64,000 nt of DNA, taken from NCBI GenBank assembly GCA_001804865.1, contig MHBK01000002.1:1-64000 (forward strand), written 5' to 3'. Position numbers and translations under genes: made by a program. Below are positions 61,096 through 64,000 of the stretch, in pieces; within the stretch, counting starts at the first letter, position 1, and every line of letters starts with the position of its first letter. Source of the stretch: Lentisphaerae bacterium GWF2_57_35 (GTDB lineage: Bacteria; Verrucomicrobiota; Kiritimatiellia; CAIQIC01; GWF2-57-35). The notes below the pieces were generated by a model that did not search any database, was not told where the DNA came from, and saw nothing but the letters and a program-made list of their open reading frames with translations.

Positions 61096-61989
61096 ATGGA
61101 CGCTTTATGCATAAAGGATTTGTTGGACCGGAGGAAAAGCCCCCTGCTTTCTTTCGAGTTCTTTCCGCCGAAAGACGGGCTCGGCATGGCGTCGTTGGAA
61201 ACAGCCGCCGCCCAGTTGCTCTCGGCCAAGCCCGATTTTGCCACCGTCACCTATGGGGCGGGCGGTTCGACCCGGGAACGAACCCTTCAAGTCTGCGACC
61301 TGCTCCGGCAAATGGGCTACGGCCCGATCATGCCGCATCTGACCTGCGTCGGCTCGACCCGGGACGAACTCCTGGCCCTGGCCGACCGGCTGCACGGCTT
61401 GGGTTACCGCAACATCATGACGCTTCGCGGCGACCCGCCCCAGGGCGAAACCGTTTTCCAGGCCGTGACCGACGGGCTGGCGCACGCTTCTGACCTCGTC
61501 GCCCTGTTGAAAACGGCCCACACGGATTTTTGTTGCGGCGTGGCCGGCTATCCCGAAAGGCATCCCGAGGCGCCGTCTGCCCGGGAGGACATCGTTCATT
61601 TGAAACAAAAGACCGATGCCGGCGCCGACTTCATCACCACGCAGCTCTTTTTCGACAACCGCTGTTACTTCGATTTTGTGGAAGCCTGCCGGACCGCGGG
61701 CATCCGCCAGCCGATTCTGCCCGGGCTCCTGCCGGCCATATCGCTCAAACAGGCCCAACGCATGACCGCGCGCTGCAAGACCCGCCTTCCGGAGGAGCTC
61801 ATCCGCCAAATGGAAGAAGCCGGCAGCGAAGGCGATGCCGCCGAGGAAGTCGGCATTCAGTGGGCGCAAAAACAAATCGAAGAACTGCTCGGTCGCGGCG
61901 CGCCGGGCATACATCTTTACGTCATGAACCGTTCCAAAGCCGCCTTGACGCCCGCCATTGCCGACTGCTTCCGGCGGTTTCGAGGGTGA
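61096..61989 (+). CDS. metF: methylenetetrahydrofolate reductase
   Basis: This 297-residue flavoenzyme reduces methylene-THF to methyl-THF for methionine synthesis or acetyl-CoA metabolism. SFEFFPPKDGLG, FATVTYGAGGSTRERTLQVC, HLTCVGSTRDELLALADRLH, NIMTLRGDPPQGE, AGADFITTQLFFDNRCYFDF and PGLLPAISLKQAQRMT are standard MetF motifs. It follows the receiver gene by 16 bases and could be read through, but shares no obvious function with it. Confidence 0.97.
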   Translation: MDALCIKDLLDRRKSPLLSFEFFPPKDGLGMASLETAAAQLLSAKPDFATVTYGAGGSTRERTLQVCDLLRQMGYGPIMPHLTCVGSTRDELLALADRLHGLGYRNIMTLRGDPPQGETVFQAVTDGLAHASDLVALLKTAHTDFCCGVAGYPERHPEAPSAREDIVHLKQKTDAGADFITTQLFFDNRCYFDFVEACRTAGIRQPILPGLLPAISLKQAQRMTARCKTRLPEELIRQMEEAGSEGDAAEEVGIQWAQKQIEELLGRGAPGIHLYVMNRSKAALTPAIADCFRRFRG

Positions 61990-62020
61990 GCGAGGAAGCC
62001 CGTCTTCGGCCTGTCCGCCT

Positions 62021-63010
62021 TCAAGACCATTTCTCCCGCCATTCCCTGGGCGTCATGCCCGTGTGCTTCTTGAAAACCCGCGCGAAATAGTTGGCATCGG
62101 GAAAACCGGACTGCACGGCGACTTCATGGATGCCGAGGGTCAGATTGCTCAATTGCTTTTTGGCCATTTCGATTCGTTTTTCGATGAGAAATTCCATGAA
62201 GGTCTTTCCCATATGCCGTCGAAAGAGGGTGGAAAAGTGATTGGGGGTCATTCGTGCGGCGCGTGCAATCAGCGACACGCTGTGCGGAAGCGCCGGCTCG
62301 CGCATCACCACTCCGGCCACCATCTCCACCAGCGTTTTGCCGGGAGATTGATTGCCTCGTTCCAATTCCCCTTCGCCTACCAGCCTCAACGCCGAATGAA
62401 ACTGGCTTTCCATCGTTTCCATCGACGAGCGGGCCGCAGGAGTCGTCGTTTCGTTTTTCTTTTCCAAGGAGGAGTATTTTTGCCCGATCCCCCAGGCGGC
62501 CAGATCCAGAATTTCCCGGGCGAGGTCCCTTTGCCGTCGCGTCAATTGAGGCATGTTTTCGTATTCGGCTTTCATCTTGCGCCGATCCACCGGAATTCCC
62601 GCCAGATGGCTTTGCGCTTTCTGCCAGGATAATCCATCATGCGCCATTCGATAAGCGCAAGTGCTGACTACGGGGCTTTCGATCGGGGCTTTGCCGGGTA
62701 CGGCGGCCGGCGCCGCCATCACATAAACGCCCCCATGGCACGTGTGTTCAATGCCCCCTCGGTTGGCAGCCGCAAAGGCGACCAGCGATCTGCAGGTCGA
62801 ACAACGCCGTTGTCCCTCCACGGTAGAGCGCATCATCCGGCAGAATCCCGGCATGACGTTTTCCCCGCTCGGCTGGCTGATTTCCAAGGCCCTGTTTTCA
62901 CCAGGCAACAGAATAATGAGACGTAGACCTGTCACACGATGGGCCAGCAAATCAAAGCTTTTTACGACCTCGTCATCCGCAAGCTTCTGAGCCATTTCTT
63001 TCGAACTCAT
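62021..63010 (-). CDS. AraC-family regulator with PocR sensory domain
   Basis: This 329-residue activator has an N-terminal PocR-type ligand domain with its Cys set: GFCRMMRSTVEGQRRCSTCR and GIEHTCHGGVYVMAAP. The C-terminus holds two AraC helix-turn-helix units: VSLIARAARMTPNHFSTLFR and IHEVAVQSGFPDANYFARVF with KKHTGMTPREW. It is divergent from the hydrogenase gene with a 174-bp gap, so it is a good candidate for that gene's regulator. PocR domains sense small organic ligands or cobamide-related signals; the one here is not known. Confidence 0.92.
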   Translation of the reverse strand: MSSKEMAQKLADDEVVKSFDLLAHRVTGLRLIILLPGENRALEISQPSGENVMPGFCRMMRSTVEGQRRCSTCRSLVAFAAANRGGIEHTCHGGVYVMAAPAAVPGKAPIESPVVSTCAYRMAHDGLSWQKAQSHLAGIPVDRRKMKAEYENMPQLTRRQRDLAREILDLAAWGIGQKYSSLEKKNETTTPAARSSMETMESQFHSALRLVGEGELERGNQSPGKTLVEMVAGVVMREPALPHSVSLIARAARMTPNHFSTLFRRHMGKTFMEFLIEKRIEMAKKQLSNLTLGIHEVAVQSGFPDANYFARVFKKHTGMTPREWREKWS

Positions 63011-63184
63011 AACACGCCTTCAGCATAGCTTTATCCTGTATTAATATAACATGCATCGAAGGATTTCGTAGTTTTCTGCGAATATTAATAGATTTCTCCT
63101 GATTTCAGCGCCGAGGGATCTGTGTACCCTTATCACGACTCAAGGCTTCGCTCGAGGGGTGGGGAGACGGGCTGGGAGAAGAAG

Positions 63185-64000
63185 CATGCATATTAGTCGT
63201 CGTGTATTTCTGAAGTATTGCGGGATGTCGGCCGGGGCCATCGGATTAAGCTCGTTTCAACTCGGCCTGCTGGCCAAAGCGCTGGCCAGCCCGCTGGGCC
63301 CTTCGGTGATTTGGTTGCAGGGCAGCGCCTGCGCCGGTTGTTCGGTCTCGTTGCTTAACCGCATTTCCGATTCGATTCCCTACACCATCGCCGATACGCT
63401 CACCGATCACATCAATCTGGTTTTCCATCCCACGCTCACGACCGCCGTCGGAGAAACCGCGGTGGCCGCCATGAAGCAGGCGGTGGATTCCGGACCGTTC
63501 GTTCTCGTGGTGGAGGGAGGCATTCCCACCGCTTTCGATGGGCATGCCTGCGTGATCTACAGCTTCAACGGCCAGGAAACGACCATGGAGCAGGCGGTGC
63601 AGGACTATGCCGCGCGCGCCGCCGCGATCGTCTGCGCCGGAACCTGCGCGAGCTATGGCGGCATCCCGGCGGCCGGCGCAAATCCCGCCGGCGTGGTCGG
63701 CGTCCGTGAATTGACCGGACGGTCCACCATCAACATCCCGGGCTGCCCGGCCAATCCCAACTGGATGATTTGGGCGATCGTGCAACTGATCCTGGGCAAC
63801 GCGGTGCCGCTCGACAACGCCGGCCGTCCGATCGAGCTCTACCAGGCCCACGGCTATATTCACGACCATTGCCCGCGCAATCAGGGCGGCGCCAACGAAG
63901 CCGCGGATTTCGGTCAAAACGGCAAATGCCTCATCCACCTCGGTTGCCGGGGACCGCTCACCCAGGCGAAATGCGAAAATTGCTGGAACGGCAAGGAAGG
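63185..64000 (+). CDS. [NiFe] hydrogenase small subunit, partial at window end
   Basis: The frame from ATG 63185 is open to the last base (about 272 codons), so the 3' end is missing. The Tat signal is explicit: ISRRVFLKYCGMSAGAIGLS. The mature part has the proximal cluster ligands in WLQGSACAGCSVSLLN, then VCAGTCASYGGIPAAGANPA, NIPGCPANPNWM, and HDHCPRNQGG with KCLIHLGCRGP and KCENCWNG for the medial and distal clusters. This is a group 1-type periplasmic uptake hydrogenase arrangement. GGGAG precedes the ATG. The large subunit and cytochrome should follow to the right. Confidence 0.95.

Overview
This 64-kb window looks like chromosomal DNA from a GC-rich Gram-negative bacterium of the PVC superphylum, most likely Kiritimatiellota or a close relative. 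That placement is inference. It rests on the very large secreted multi-domain proteins, the C-terminal YRLQHRTNLL/FYRVLVE-type module, an FGE-like protein beside a kinase-like protein, paired TTTTCCAA-N3-TTGGAAAA palindromes, many regulators, and the absence of rRNA or tRNA genes to settle it. Shine-Dalgarno sites (AGGAGG type) are common and ATGA/TGATG overlaps are frequent.

Layout. (1) 0.2-0.6 kb: a decayed secreted-protein gene. (2) 0.6-5.9 kb, minus strand: a tightly coupled cassette of an ATPase-like/GNAT protein, a fused ATP-grasp/GH3 amide-ligase pair, and an MFS exporter. It looks like a make-and-export pathway for an unknown conjugate. (3) 6.4 kb: a CheY-like receiver. (4) 7.0-16.1 kb: a roughly 3,000-residue secreted protein with two complete subtilisin units, the second apparently nested inside an Ig-like domain. 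(5) 16.3-20.0 kb: a VWA protein, sensor kinase and OmpR-type regulator operon with an 11-bp-periodic operator in front. (6) 20.2-24.8 kb: a sigma factor coupled to apt, an SGNH-like secreted protein, a membrane protein and an HDOD protein. (7) 24.9-29.9 kb: an accessory strip with a REP-associated transposase and its repeats, stress-type BON and glycine-zipper proteins, a PIN toxin whose antitoxin appears fused to a second, amber-interrupted transposase, and a DDE transposase remnant. (8) 30.1-41.8 kb: an atypical subtilisin with an STN-like N-terminus, a secreted protein of unknown family, a tandem kinase/pseudokinase next to an FGE-like protein, a MurU-AmgK-like fusion, two lipoproteins and a divergent sigma factor. 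(9) 42.1-50.2 kb: an ATPase-HDOD protein, PsiE-like and quinone-reductase-like genes, and a kaiC-kaiB-kaiB-hybrid kinase cluster. (10) 50.3-56.0 kb: a DEAD-box helicase, a ferredoxin-nitroreductase, an orphan AbiEi-like regulator behind two perfect 32-bp palindromes, a PilZ protein and purB. (11) 56.4-61.1 kb: a four-gene PhnD/PAS, GAF, kinase, receiver relay. (12) 61.1-64.0 kb: metF, a PocR-AraC regulator, and the start of a Tat-exported [NiFe] hydrogenase small subunit cut by the window end.

Small mobile DNA is the least expected layer. Two elements of about 135 bp (6063-6199 and 43637-43770) share their ends but not their cores, and each is flanked by a 9-bp direct repeat. A solo end lies at 26195-26215. 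A separate 162-bp element (56141-56302) has 18-bp perfect inverted ends and 7-bp direct repeats. One insertion rewrote the C-terminus of the PsiE-like gene, and the pre-insertion reading frame can be reconstructed from the flanks.
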